A DNA stretch of 64,000 nucleotides from an uncultured Propionivibrio sp. (GTDB lineage Bacteria > Pseudomonadota > Gammaproteobacteria > Burkholderiales > Rhodocyclaceae): assembly GCF_963666255.1 (NCBI RefSeq), contig NZ_OY762657.1:248001-312000 (forward strand), in the 5' to 3' direction. Made by a program: the position numbers and the translations under genes. Below, in pieces: positions 1 through 7,926 of this stretch (position 1 is the stretch's first letter; each line of letters opens with the position of its first letter). The notes beneath the pieces were generated by a model, which was not told the origin of the DNA, made no database searches, and saw only the letters and a program-made list of their open reading frames with translations.

Positions 1-1784
1 TAATCGTCCTTGAGGCGTTCGAGCGTTTCGCGACTGATGACGCTGCCCTTCATCGGTCCCTCGGGGATCGGTTCCTCCATGAAGCGGATCGGCAACTGGT
101 CGTAGTCGCGCGTGAAGCCTTCGCGCGCCGACAGGCAGCGTATCATGTTCCACTGGCGCTCGGCGATCTTCCGCGCTTCGTCATACGAGAGGTTCCAGTC
201 GGTGATGGCGTTGAGCGCCTCGATCTGGTTCTGGCTGATCTTGAGTGGTCCCCAGATCGGCTCGCCAAGATGGCACAGGCCCATCGAGTCGGCGAAGATC
301 AGCCAGTGGTTGACCTCGACCGCCAGCGCGCCCTTGCCTTCGAGCACCTTGCGATCGACGAGGCCGCTCTTCTCGGCGGTCGGCCGGATGTCATGGTGGC
401 TGCCGCCGCGCGGCCCGGTGGCATAGCCGACAGCGCAGGCCGGGAAGGGACGGCAGGTATGCCCGGCCCATTCGATGCCCTTGTTCTGCATGGCGAAGCG
501 CTCGGTTCCCTTGCCGACGATGCGCGCCGCCTCGCGTGTGCCCTTGGCCAGCAGCGCACCGATGCCCGGCTCGTTGCGGCCGATCTTCTCGAGCACCTCG
601 ATCATCGCATCGGCATTGCCGAAGCGCAGGTCGATGCCGTCGGTATCGTCCCTGGTCAACATGCCTTTCTCATAGGCTTCCATCGCCCAGGAGATGCACA
701 CCGAGGCCGAGATCAGGTCGATGCCGTACTCGTCGCAAAGCTCATCGGCCTTGCACAGGGCTTCCATGTTATCGACGGCGCAGCAGCTGCCGAAGCCGTA
801 GATCGTCTCGTAGTCGGCGCCGTTGATGATCGACTTGTAGGGGCCGTCGGGGACGACGCTGTACTTAGTGCAGTTGATCGAGCAGGCCATGCAGGCGCGG
901 TTGCCCTTGACGATCTTCTCCTTCATCGCCTCGCCGGTGATGTTCTGCATGCCTTCGAACACCTCGGTCTGCCAGTTGCGCGTCGGCAGGATGCCGGCAT
1001 CATTCATCGAGGCGACGTTGCGCGGCGTGCCGTAGCTCGACAGGCCCTGAATCGCCGGCGTCGTCGCGACGAGATCGTTGAGCCGCTGCGCCTTGTTATA
1101 GACGCCGAACATGTTGGGCACGCTGACACCGCCGGTGCCGCGCACCGCCATCGCCTTGAGATTCTTCGAGCCCATCACCGCACCGACGCCGCCGCGCCCG
1201 GCGGCGCGCATGTCGAGCAGGACCATGGCATAGGCCAGCCCGGCCTCGCCGGCGACACCGATCGTCGCGACGTGGATTTCGTCGTCGCCGATTTCCTTGC
1301 GGATCGCGGACTGCGCGTGGAAGGTGCTCTGACCCCAGAGATGGCGCGCGTCGCGGATCTCGACCGTGTCGTCGTCGATCCACAGATAGACGGGATGCTC
1401 GGCCTTGCCCTCGATGATCATGCCGTCATAGCCGGCGGCCTTGAGTTCGGGCGCGAAAAAGCCGCCGAAGCTGCTGTGGAAGAACGAACCGGTCGTCGGC
1501 GACTTGGCGCACAGGACGGCGCGCGAAGCGGTCGGCACCATCGTGCCATTGACCGGGCCGGTCATCATGATCAGCTTGTTTTCCGGCGCGAACGCGTCGA
1601 TCTTCGCCGGCACCTCCTCGTAGAAAATGCGGGCGGCGAGGCCGGCGCCGCCGACGAAATCGCGGACCAGGTCCTCGTACAGCGGTTCCTTGCCGATCGC
1701 GCCGCTTTCGAGGTTGACCCGCAGGATCCAGCCGACATAGCCCTGCCCCTGGATCTGCTTGCGCGTGCCGTTCTTTCCTTGCAT
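1..1784 (-). CDS. aorB: Aldehyde:ferredoxin oxidoreductase, tungsten-dependent large subunit (3' end cut by window edge)
   Basis: The gene should oxidise aldehydes to carboxylic acids with a tungsto-bispterin cofactor and one 4Fe-4S cluster, passing electrons to a ferredoxin-type partner. The frame is open from ATG at 1784 to the left edge (about 594 residues; family members run to roughly 600-620, so only a few codons are missing). The start has a GGGGAGA ribosome site. The N-terminal half has the typical AOR signature (YVGWILRVNL near residue 16, a TGPVNGT turn) and the middle carries the cluster motif CMACSINC. It is the last visible gene of a three-gene operon with a MoaD-like protein and a ferredoxin subunit. 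Family assignment is firm; the choice of tungsten over molybdenum and the substrate are inferred from the family. Confidence 0.93.
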   Translation of the reverse strand, partial: MQGKNGTRKQIQGQGYVGWILRVNLESGAIGKEPLYEDLVRDFVGGAGLAARIFYEEVPAKIDAFAPENKLIMMTGPVNGTMVPTASRAVLCAKSPTTGSFFHSSFGGFFAPELKAAGYDGMIIEGKAEHPVYLWIDDDTVEIRDARHLWGQSTFHAQSAIRKEIGDDEIHVATIGVAGEAGLAYAMVLLDMRAAGRGGVGAVMGSKNLKAMAVRGTGGVSVPNMFGVYNKAQRLNDLVATTPAIQGLSSYGTPRNVASMNDAGILPTRNWQTEVFEGMQNITGEAMKEKIVKGNRACMACSINCTKYSVVPDGPYKSIINGADYETIYGFGSCCAVDNMEALCKADELCDEYGIDLISASVCISWAMEAYEKGMLTRDDTDGIDLRFGNADAMIEVLEKIGRNEPGIGALLAKGTREAARIVGKGTERFAMQNKGIEWAGHTCRPFPACAVGYATGPRGGSHHDIRPTAEKSGLVDRKVLEGKGALAVEVNHWLIFADSMGLCHLGEPIWGPLKISQNQIEALNAITDWNLSYDEARKIAERQWNMIRCLSAREGFTRDYDQLPIRFMEEPIPEGPMKGSVISRETLERLKDD

Positions 1785-1807
1785 CGTTTTCTCCCCTGTG
1801 TTCATGC

Positions 1808-2155
1808 TCAACCCCCGCCAATCGGAAATATGAAGGCCACCTCGCCGCCGTCCTCGACCGACCGGCCCATGTCGAAACGCGACCGGATGATTTCGTCATT
1901 GAGACGGATGAGGAAAGGCGTCATCGCGTTTTCCTCGCGATCCCAGAGCTTTTCCCTGAGATCCTCGCCAAAGCGCGCCAGCAGCGCGTCCATCACGTCC
2001 TGCACGGTACCCGGCTGGTCGACTTCGACATCGACATACTCGGCGCCCATGACGTCACGGATCACCGAGAACGCCTTGAAGCGCACATGCGCCTTCGCCG
2101 TCATGCCGCCCATGCCTCCGCCGGGCGAAGCCCCGGCCTGCGTCTGCAATTGCAT
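1808..2155 (-). CDS. MoaD/ThiS-family sulfur carrier protein of the AOR operon
   Basis: A 115-residue beta-grasp protein of the MoaD/ThiS type, the sulfur donor in pterin dithiolene formation. Dedicated MoaD copies are common beside AOR genes. Evidence: a central region rich in VDVEVDQPGTVQDVMDALL-type spacing, a conserved FIRLNDEII-like strand (here FLIRLNDEII) and a C-terminal glycine tail. The start at 2155 is supported by GGAGG five bases upstream. An extra 17 residues, rich in Gly, precede the MTAKAHVRF start of the fold. The oddity is the end: the chain finishes IGGG rather than the usual terminal GG, so the last glycine would sit one position beyond the canonical adenylation site. It lies 39 bases after the ferredoxin gene and 23 before the AOR gene. 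Confidence 0.85.
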   Translation of the reverse strand: MQLQTQAGASPGGGMGGMTAKAHVRFKAFSVIRDVMGAEYVDVEVDQPGTVQDVMDALLARFGEDLREKLWDREENAMTPFLIRLNDEIIRSRFDMGRSVEDGGEVAFIFPIGGG

Positions 2156-2194
2156 GCTGTCCTCCGCTAGAGTGCTGATGAATTCCTGGCTGGC

Positions 2195-2512
2195 CTATTT
2201 GGCGCAGTTCCGCTCGAACCAGTCGTATGCGATCGCCTTGGCCTGCGACACCGGCGGCCGCTCCGGCTTGGCCTCCATCTCCTTCCACTCGAGCGCCTTC
2301 GGCAGGCAGAAGCGGACGCAGACGGGGTTGTCGAAACAGTAGTCGCAGTTGTCGAGCAGCAAGGGCACCGGAATTTCCGGGATATCGACGAGCGTCACCT
2401 TGATGCGCGACCGGCGCGTATTGAAATTGCCGCCCTTGACGGCCGAGCAGGCCAGTTCGCACAGGCGGCAACCCGTGCACAGAGCCATATTCACTTCGAT
2501 GTGTTTTGCCAC
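2195..2512 (-). CDS. aorA: Ferredoxin-like 4Fe-4S subunit of aldehyde oxidoreductase
   Basis: A 105-residue iron-sulfur protein that should carry electrons to or from the AOR large subunit. Two cysteine groups are visible, CTGCRLCELAC near residues 12-22 and CDYC followed by CVRFC near residues 56-70. This is enough for two clusters of the DMSO-reductase-subunit-B/ferredoxin type. The start is GTG at 2512 (the codon reads GTG on the minus strand) with a GGGAGA/GGAGAAG purine tract upstream. It is the first gene behind the sigma-54 promoter at 2621-2635, so it leads the operon. It is shorter than many AorA proteins, which often carry further ferredoxin domains. Fold confidence is high; the symbol is by analogy with aromatic degraders. 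Confidence 0.85.
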   Translation of the reverse strand: MAKHIEVNMALCTGCRLCELACSAVKGGNFNTRRSRIKVTLVDIPEIPVPLLLDNCDYCFDNPVCVRFCLPKALEWKEMEAKPERPPVSQAKAIAYDWFERNCAK

Positions 2513-2620
2513 GGCACTTCTCCCTCTCCCGATTCAAGACATGATCTTTTCCGCCGCGCCGGCCGGTTCGGACGTTGGCGCTGCAAAATTGCAACGCCAC
2601 GCCGGATTGAAGGCCTTATC

Positions 2621-2635
2621 GCAAGGAGCATGCCA
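2621..2635 (-). promoter_or_regulatory. Sigma-54 (-24/-12) promoter of the AOR operon
   Basis: On the minus strand the sequence reads TGGCATGCTCCTTGC, matching the sigma-54 consensus TGGCAYG-N4-TTGCW with exact 12-base spacing between GG and GC. Transcription would start near 2609, about 97 bases before the ferredoxin gene. The divergent gene encodes a sigma-54 activator and candidate activator sites lie 77-111 bases upstream, so promoter and activator fit each other. Confidence 0.88.
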
Positions 2636-2711
2636 ATCGCAACGAAGCGACATAGGCCATTGACATCAAAGGGAAAACACCAATACCAGCATCGCCGTCG
2701 CAAAAAATGCC

Positions 2712-2757
2712 GTTGCAATCTGCAGAAGCGCGTTGCAAACTGCAACAAAAATTGCAG
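2712..2757. promoter_or_regulatory. Tandem inverted-repeat operator (probable UAS for the PrpR-like activator)
   Basis: Two dyads of the form GTTGCA-N3-TGCA(A/G) lie at 2712-2725 (one imperfect arm) and 2732-2746 (perfect GTTGCA/TGCAAC), 20 bases apart centre to centre, i.e. two helical turns. A further half site TTGCAG follows at 2752-2757. A related dyad, GCTGCA-N4-TGCAAC, sits at 2580-2595 downstream of the -24/-12 promoter. Position and spacing are those of an enhancer for a sigma-54 activator and could also give autoregulation. Confidence 0.75.
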
Positions 2758-2799
2758 TCATTCCTTCGGCATGGGATAAAAACAAGACGGAGAGACGAA

Positions 2800-4704
2800 G
2801 TGAAAGAAATCGTCGTGGTTGCACCGATCCGGTCGCTCGCCGATCTTGCCGGCGAGATCGTCGCCGACGCCCCTTTCGACAACGTCGGGATCGTTCCCGG
2901 CACGCTCGCCGACGGCGTCGCCGCCGCCCGCGCTGCCATCGAACAGGGGGCGCGCATCGTCGTCTCGCGCGGCGGCACCTACGACCAGATCAAGGCCGAG
3001 GTGGCAATCCCGGTCGTCGAGATCAAGGTCTCCGCCTTCGACCTCATCGAGAGCCTCAAGAAGGTCCGGCAGCAGGGCCGCGACGAACTCATCGGCATCG
3101 TCGGCCATCGCAACGTCATCAGCGGCGCCGACATCGTCGCCGACGCAATGGGCCTGCGTTCGGTCTCGGTCGAGGTCGACAGCCGCAGCGACATCGCCGT
3201 CGAGGTCGACCAGCTGATCCGGCTCGGCGTCGGCACCTTCGTCGGCAACAGCAAGGTCGAGGCCGAGGCTCGCCGGCGCGGCTGCAGCGCCGTCTGGGTG
3301 CAGTCGGGTCGCCGGGCGATCCGCGAGGCCATCGACGAAGCCCAGCAGATCCTGCGCGCCGCCTGGCAGCAGAAGGAGCGGGCGCAGCAGTTCGCGACGA
3401 TCATCGACTTCGTCCATGACGGCATCGTCGCCATCGACCGCGCCGGCGCGGTCACCGTCTTCAACAGCGCCTCCGAGAAAATCACCGGCGTCGGCCGGCT
3501 GTCTGCGCTCGGCCGCAACATTGCCGACGTCATTGCCAACACGCGTCTCACTGCCGTCATGGAAAGCGGCCGCCCCGAAATCGGCGACATCCAGCATATC
3601 GGCAACGACGTCGTCGTCGCCACCAACCGGGTGCCGGTGGTCGTCGATGGCAAAGTCATGGGGGCGGTGGCGACCTATCAGGATGTCACCGAAGTCCAGC
3701 GCGTCGAACAGAAGATCCGCACCCGCCTGCTCGAAAAGGGCTTCGTCGCCAAATACAGCTTCGACGACATCGTCCATCGCAGCGCAGCGATGGCCGAATG
3801 CATCCGCACCGCCCGCAAATTCTCGGCCTACGAGGCCTCGGTGCTGATCTCCGGCCCTTCCGGCGTCGGCAAGGAGCTGTTCGCGCAGAGCATGCACAAC
3901 GCCAGCCCGCGCCGCAACATGCCCTTCGTCGCCATCAACTGCGCCGCCCTGCCCGAAACACTGATCGAGAGCGAGCTGTTCGGCTACGTCGAGGGTTCCT
4001 TCACCGGCGCCGCGCGCAAGGGCAAGGCCGGCCTCTTCGAAATGGCGCACGGCGGCACCATCTTCCTCGACGAGATCAGCGAGCTGCCCTACGCGCTGCA
4101 GGGCCGGCTATTGCGAGTGCTGCAGGAAAAGCAGGTGATGCGCCTGGGCGACAACAAGCTCGTCCCGATCGATGTCCGCGTCATCTGCGCGAGCAACCGT
4201 GACCTGCGCGACCTGCTGCGCCAGAACCTGTTCCGCACCGATCTCTATTTCCGCATCGCCTTTCTCAACCTCTTCCTGCCGCCGCTCAACGACCGCATCG
4301 AGGATCTCGAACCGCTCTGCGCGCATTTCGTCGACGTGCTCTCGCGGCAATACCGCAAGGGCGCGGTCCGGCTTGGCGGCGAGGCGTTCGCCTTCCTGCA
4401 ACGGCACAACTTCCAGGGCAATGTGCGCGAACTGCACGGCATGCTCGAACGCGCAATGGTCGTCTGCGACGGCGGAACGATCGGCGTCGCCGACCTGACG
4501 GCGGTTGCCGCCGAGAGCGGCCCGTACTGCAGCATCGACCGCCTGTCCTTCCCGGTCTCGGGCCACACCCTGCGCGACGTCGAGCAGAGCTATATCCGCC
4601 ACGTCTACCAGACCACCAACGGATCGATCAAGGAGTGCAGCGCGATCCTCGGCATTGATCGCACGACACTATGGCGCCACCTGCGCAAGCAGTCGATGGC
4701 ATAG
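2800..4704 (+). CDS. PrpR-type sigma-54-dependent transcriptional activator of the AOR operon
   Basis: A 634-residue enhancer-binding protein. The N-terminal ~185 residues match the PrpR_N sensory domain, followed by a PAS domain (about 200-310), an AAA+ domain and a C-terminal Fis-type helix-turn-helix (about 585-630). In the AAA+ domain one sees Walker A GPSGVGKE (about residue 352), Walker B GGTIFLDE (about 418) and the sigma-54 contact loop as GSFTGA instead of GAFTGA (about 399). The GTG at 2800 is chosen over the upstream ATG at 2707 because it has GGAGAG five bases before it, begins exactly at the PrpR_N fold, and keeps the operator dyads non-coding. PrpR_N proteins sense small ligands; here an aldehyde- or acid-derived signal is inferred. 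Confidence 0.9.
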   Translation: MKEIVVVAPIRSLADLAGEIVADAPFDNVGIVPGTLADGVAAARAAIEQGARIVVSRGGTYDQIKAEVAIPVVEIKVSAFDLIESLKKVRQQGRDELIGIVGHRNVISGADIVADAMGLRSVSVEVDSRSDIAVEVDQLIRLGVGTFVGNSKVEAEARRRGCSAVWVQSGRRAIREAIDEAQQILRAAWQQKERAQQFATIIDFVHDGIVAIDRAGAVTVFNSASEKITGVGRLSALGRNIADVIANTRLTAVMESGRPEIGDIQHIGNDVVVATNRVPVVVDGKVMGAVATYQDVTEVQRVEQKIRTRLLEKGFVAKYSFDDIVHRSAAMAECIRTARKFSAYEASVLISGPSGVGKELFAQSMHNASPRRNMPFVAINCAALPETLIESELFGYVEGSFTGAARKGKAGLFEMAHGGTIFLDEISELPYALQGRLLRVLQEKQVMRLGDNKLVPIDVRVICASNRDLRDLLRQNLFRTDLYFRIAFLNLFLPPLNDRIEDLEPLCAHFVDVLSRQYRKGAVRLGGEAFAFLQRHNFQGNVRELHGMLERAMVVCDGGTIGVADLTAVAAESGPYCSIDRLSFPVSGHTLRDVEQSYIRHVYQTTNGSIKECSAILGIDRTTLWRHLRKQSMA

Positions 4705-4749
4705 GAACAAACCGGATGACGGATGAAATGAACGACGGCGTCAGGCCGA

Positions 4750-4956
4750 CTAGGCCATGCTCGACAGGGCCTGCGCCAGCGCGTTGTTGCCAGTCTCCGG
4801 GATCGGGCCGGACATCGCTTCGACGCGAACCACATAGCCACACTCGCGCAACTGCGTCTGCCAGTACTCGGCCTCTTCCCGGTTCTTCAACCACGGCCCG
4901 CGGTCCTGTTGCCGCCGCCCGGAATGATCATTGACGAATGTCACCAGTCGATACAT
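4750..4956 (-). CDS. Small conserved-looking protein of unknown function
   Basis: A 68-residue soluble protein I do not recognise. It has an AAAGGTG ribosome site seven bases before ATG 4956, an aromatic and basic N-terminal half and a central WLKNREEAEYW segment that looks helical. There is no signal peptide, Cys pair or nucleotide motif. It stands alone between the PrpR-like gene (convergent, 45 bases away) and a divergent permease gene. The good ribosome site and ordinary composition suggest it is real. Confidence 0.55.
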   Translation of the reverse strand: MYRLVTFVNDHSGRRQQDRGPWLKNREEAEYWQTQLRECGYVVRVEAMSGPIPETGNNALAQALSSMA

Positions 4957-5038
4957 TGAACACCTTTGCCACCATGGCTACGGCTTCGGATTGTAGCCTC
5001 CCGGCGCCGCAAAAACCACCTGGGAATACGCTGAACGC

Positions 5039-6391
5039 ATGAACACGGACACGCCAACCGCCCCACCCCGACCCGGACAGACCCCGCGCCCGCCCGCCCA
5101 GCGCCGCGCCGCAACGCTCCTCCTGACGGCGATGACGCTGCTCGCCGCCGTCTCCGGCATCGGCACCGGCCTGCCGGTGTGGTGGGCAGGCATCGCCGCC
5201 TGGCTCGCCGCCGCCGTGCTCTGGCCGCAACTTCCGGGCGCCCAGAAGCGCCAAGCGCTCCTGCTCGCCGGTGTCGGCGCCGCGGCCATCGGCGTCGCCC
5301 TGATGCGCGGCGGCCGACCGGCCTGGATCGGACTGCTGACCCAGAACACGGCGCTGCTCGGCATGCTCGCCGCCGTCAGTTTCCTGCAAATGCTCGGCGC
5401 CGCCGACAATGCCGACGAGAAACTGCCGACCGGCCGCGGCGCGCTCTGGCGTTCGGCCGCCGGCGTCCACCTGCTCGGTGCCGTCATCAACCTGTCGGCG
5501 CTCTTCATCATGGCCGACCGCGTCGGGCGCGGCGGCCACCCCAGCCAGCAGCAGGTGGCGCTGCTCTCGCGCGCCTATCTCGCCGCGGCGCTGTGGTCAC
5601 CCTTCTTCGCCGCCACCGCCGTGGCGCTCACCTACGCGCCGGGCGCCAGCCCGCTCGGCCTGATGGTCGCCGGCGCGACGCTGGCCGTCGTCCTCGTCTG
5701 GCTGGCGGGACGCGACATCATCCGCGCCAGCGATGACCGGGCCGACAGCTTCGTCGGCTACCCGATGCACCCGCGCGCGCTGGCCCTGCCCGGTATCCTG
5801 GCGGCGGCCGTCTGGTGCGGCCATCTGGCGTTTCCCGCCTGGTCGATGCTGTCGGTGATCAGCTTCGCCTCGCTGCTGATGGTGTCGGCGACCATTCTGA
5901 CCCGGCTCGGACCGGCGCCGGCCTGCCGCGCCATCGTGGCCCACGCCGGCCAGCGCCTGCCGGCCATGGCCGGCGAGCTCGTGCTCTTTCTCGCCGCCGG
6001 TTGCTTCGCCAGCGGACTCGGCGCGCTGATCGACACCGGCGGCATCTGGATGCCCTTCGCCCGCTTCGGCGCCGTCGAAGCCGCTCTGGTGCTGGCGGCG
6101 ATGATCCTGCTCGCCGCGCTCGGCATCCACACCGTCATCTCGATCACCATCGCATCGACCTGGCTGGCGCCCTTGCATCCGGCGCCGACGCTGCTGGCGC
6201 TGCTCTTCGTGCAATCGTGGGCGATCGGCCTCGCCGCCGGCCCGACCTCGGGCACCAACCTGACAATCCAGGGCCGCTACGGCATCCCGTCGATGACGAT
6301 GGCACGCGGCAACCTGCGCTACTGCCTGCAGGCCTACGCCGCCGCCGTGTTCTGGCTGGTGATCCTGGCCCACTGGCCATCCGGCACCTAA
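5039..6391 (+). CDS. Polytopic membrane transporter of unknown substrate
   Basis: A 450-residue protein with about 11-12 hydrophobic segments after a 24-residue proline-rich cytoplasmic N-terminus. Small-residue-rich helices, a GPTSGTNLTIQG segment near residue 402 and a helix-breaking AALGIHTVISITIAST segment near 360 resemble the two-repeat arrangement of the ion transporter (ArsB/NhaD/DASS-like) superfamily. I cannot name a substrate from the sequence. No soluble domain is fused. It is a single gene, convergent with the diguanylate cyclase gene 18 bases downstream. No clear ribosome site precedes ATG 5039. Confidence 0.7.
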   Translation: MNTDTPTAPPRPGQTPRPPAQRRAATLLLTAMTLLAAVSGIGTGLPVWWAGIAAWLAAAVLWPQLPGAQKRQALLLAGVGAAAIGVALMRGGRPAWIGLLTQNTALLGMLAAVSFLQMLGAADNADEKLPTGRGALWRSAAGVHLLGAVINLSALFIMADRVGRGGHPSQQQVALLSRAYLAAALWSPFFAATAVALTYAPGASPLGLMVAGATLAVVLVWLAGRDIIRASDDRADSFVGYPMHPRALALPGILAAAVWCGHLAFPAWSMLSVISFASLLMVSATILTRLGPAPACRAIVAHAGQRLPAMAGELVLFLAAGCFASGLGALIDTGGIWMPFARFGAVEAALVLAAMILLAALGIHTVISITIASTWLAPLHPAPTLLALLFVQSWAIGLAAGPTSGTNLTIQGRYGIPSMTMARGNLRYCLQAYAAAVFWLVILAHWPSGT

Positions 6392-6409
6392 ACGCGCCGG
6401 CAGCGCGCT

Positions 6410-7786
6410 TCAGGACGCCTGCTTCCTGGCCCGCTTGTCCTCGTACATGCGGGCATCCGCCGCGCGGATCACCGCATCGAGATTCTCGCCGGCTTCCGGA
6501 TACCAGGCCAGGCCGATCGAGACACCGACACCGATTTCGCGGTGCTTGTGCCGGATGGGTTGCTCGATCGCCTCGCGCAGCCGGTTCGCGAGTACTTCGA
6601 CACCTTCCGGCATTGTTTCCTCAAGCAGGACGATGAACTCGTCGCCGCCCCAGCGGGCGATGACATCGGTGGCGCGCAGCACCGATTTCGCCCGCGCGGC
6701 CGTCACCCGCAAGGCGCTGTCGCCGGCATCGTGGCCATAGGTATCGTTGAGCGACTTGAATCCGTCAAGATCGAGAAACAGGAGCGCGCAGCCCATGCCG
6801 CCATGCCGCTCGCAACGCGAGAAGGCGAGATTGGCATGGCTCTGCAGCAGGTTGCGGTTGGCGAGGCCGGTCAGCCGGTCGTACAAGGCCAGTTCCGACA
6901 AGCGGATGCGATTCAGCATGGCCGAATAGATCGCCCCGGCGATGAAGCAGCTGACGAGAACGATCGAGATCCGCGCCAGCAACGCAAAACGTTCCAGGCG
7001 GCCGTCTTCTCGGCTGACCACCCCCACCGTCCATCTGCCGCCGGGAACGAGGATGCTCTGGGTGACGACGCCCGGATCGTCGAAAACGGCCATGTCGCCA
7101 TATACCGGCAGTCGCGCGGACGTCGGCATCTCGTCGCGTTGCAGGGCAAAGCTGACCTGGCTGCTGTCCATCCCGTCGAAGGCCGCGGAAAACAGGGCTT
7201 CGACGTTGATCACCGTCGATAGCAGTCCCCAGTAATCGCCCCGGATGAAGATCGGCAAACGGAAAACGAGGCCGCGTCCGCCCTGCACGAGGTCGAGCGG
7301 ACCGTCGAGAAATGGCCTGCCTTCGCGAATGGTCCGCTCGACGATCGGCCACTGGTTCTTCTGATCCGGGTAATACAGCCCGATCGCCGACTCGTTGCCC
7401 GCCAGCGGATAGACGTAGCGCACGCGATAGCCCACGGCAATGCCGAAGTTGTGGATTTTCGGATTGTCGCCGTGCAGCGCCTTGAGGATGTCATGGATTT
7501 CCGCTTCACGCAGGTTCTCGCTGCGCACGAAGAGATAGCTACTCAGGCCGCTGCTCAGGAACAACAGGGAATTGAGCTGGCTCTCGACCCGGGAGCGGAT
7601 GTTCGACGCTTGCGCGATCGCCACGTATTTTTTCGCCGCTTCCGCCTCATTCACATGGTTCTGGACGAAGCGCTCGCCCAGCCAGACGCAGGCGACCAGG
7701 ACGAGCAGCGCGAAAAGCTGCGCCTGTCGGCGCCCCAGACCGGTGTCAAACGGCAGGAAGTGATGCCCGTCAAACCATTTCTTCAT
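6410..7786 (-). CDS. CHASE-domain diguanylate cyclase
   Basis: A 458-residue membrane protein making c-di-GMP. Order: one membrane segment (about 18-38), a periplasmic CHASE-type sensor (about 50-250, with the SRVESQLNSLLFLSSGL start typical of that domain), a second membrane segment (about 272-292) and a GGDEF domain. The active-site loop is intact (RWGGDEF), and an inhibitory site RATD stands five residues before it, so product inhibition is expected. Metal-binding residues (LDLDGFKSLND) are present. The CHASE ligand is unknown. The next gene on the same strand, 140 bases upstream, is another cyclase. Confidence 0.93.
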   Translation of the reverse strand: MKKWFDGHHFLPFDTGLGRRQAQLFALLVLVACVWLGERFVQNHVNEAEAAKKYVAIAQASNIRSRVESQLNSLLFLSSGLSSYLFVRSENLREAEIHDILKALHGDNPKIHNFGIAVGYRVRYVYPLAGNESAIGLYYPDQKNQWPIVERTIREGRPFLDGPLDLVQGGRGLVFRLPIFIRGDYWGLLSTVINVEALFSAAFDGMDSSQVSFALQRDEMPTSARLPVYGDMAVFDDPGVVTQSILVPGGRWTVGVVSREDGRLERFALLARISIVLVSCFIAGAIYSAMLNRIRLSELALYDRLTGLANRNLLQSHANLAFSRCERHGGMGCALLFLDLDGFKSLNDTYGHDAGDSALRVTAARAKSVLRATDVIARWGGDEFIVLLEETMPEGVEVLANRLREAIEQPIRHKHREIGVGVSIGLAWYPEAGENLDAVIRAADARMYEDKRARKQAS

Positions 7787-7926
7787 ACGTCCAGCCTGTT
7801 GTCATCGCACCGCCCGCCATGACGGAACCTCCGCCACCTCACCGTGTCCGGTCACTTTATCAAAAATCGGCGAAGACACCCCGCGACGGACACCCTCCGG
7901 CAAGCGATCGTGCGCCTGTGCCGCTC

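Noticed and set aside
270-2342. 690-codon open frame on the plus strand opposite the AOR genes
   Set aside because: Shadow of the minus-strand genes caused by high GC3; composition is Asp/Gly/Arg/Ala/His-rich with no domain, and all three opposite genes are recognisable.
2571-2610. A second -24/-12-like match (GTGGC to TTGCAG) on the minus strand near 2585-2603
   Set aside because: Spacing between GG and GC is two bases too long, whereas the match at 2621-2635 is exact.
2707-2799. Upstream ATG start for the PrpR-like protein at 2707
   Set aside because: It lacks a ribosome site, would put both operator dyads in coding sequence, and adds a basic tail not found before PrpR_N domains.
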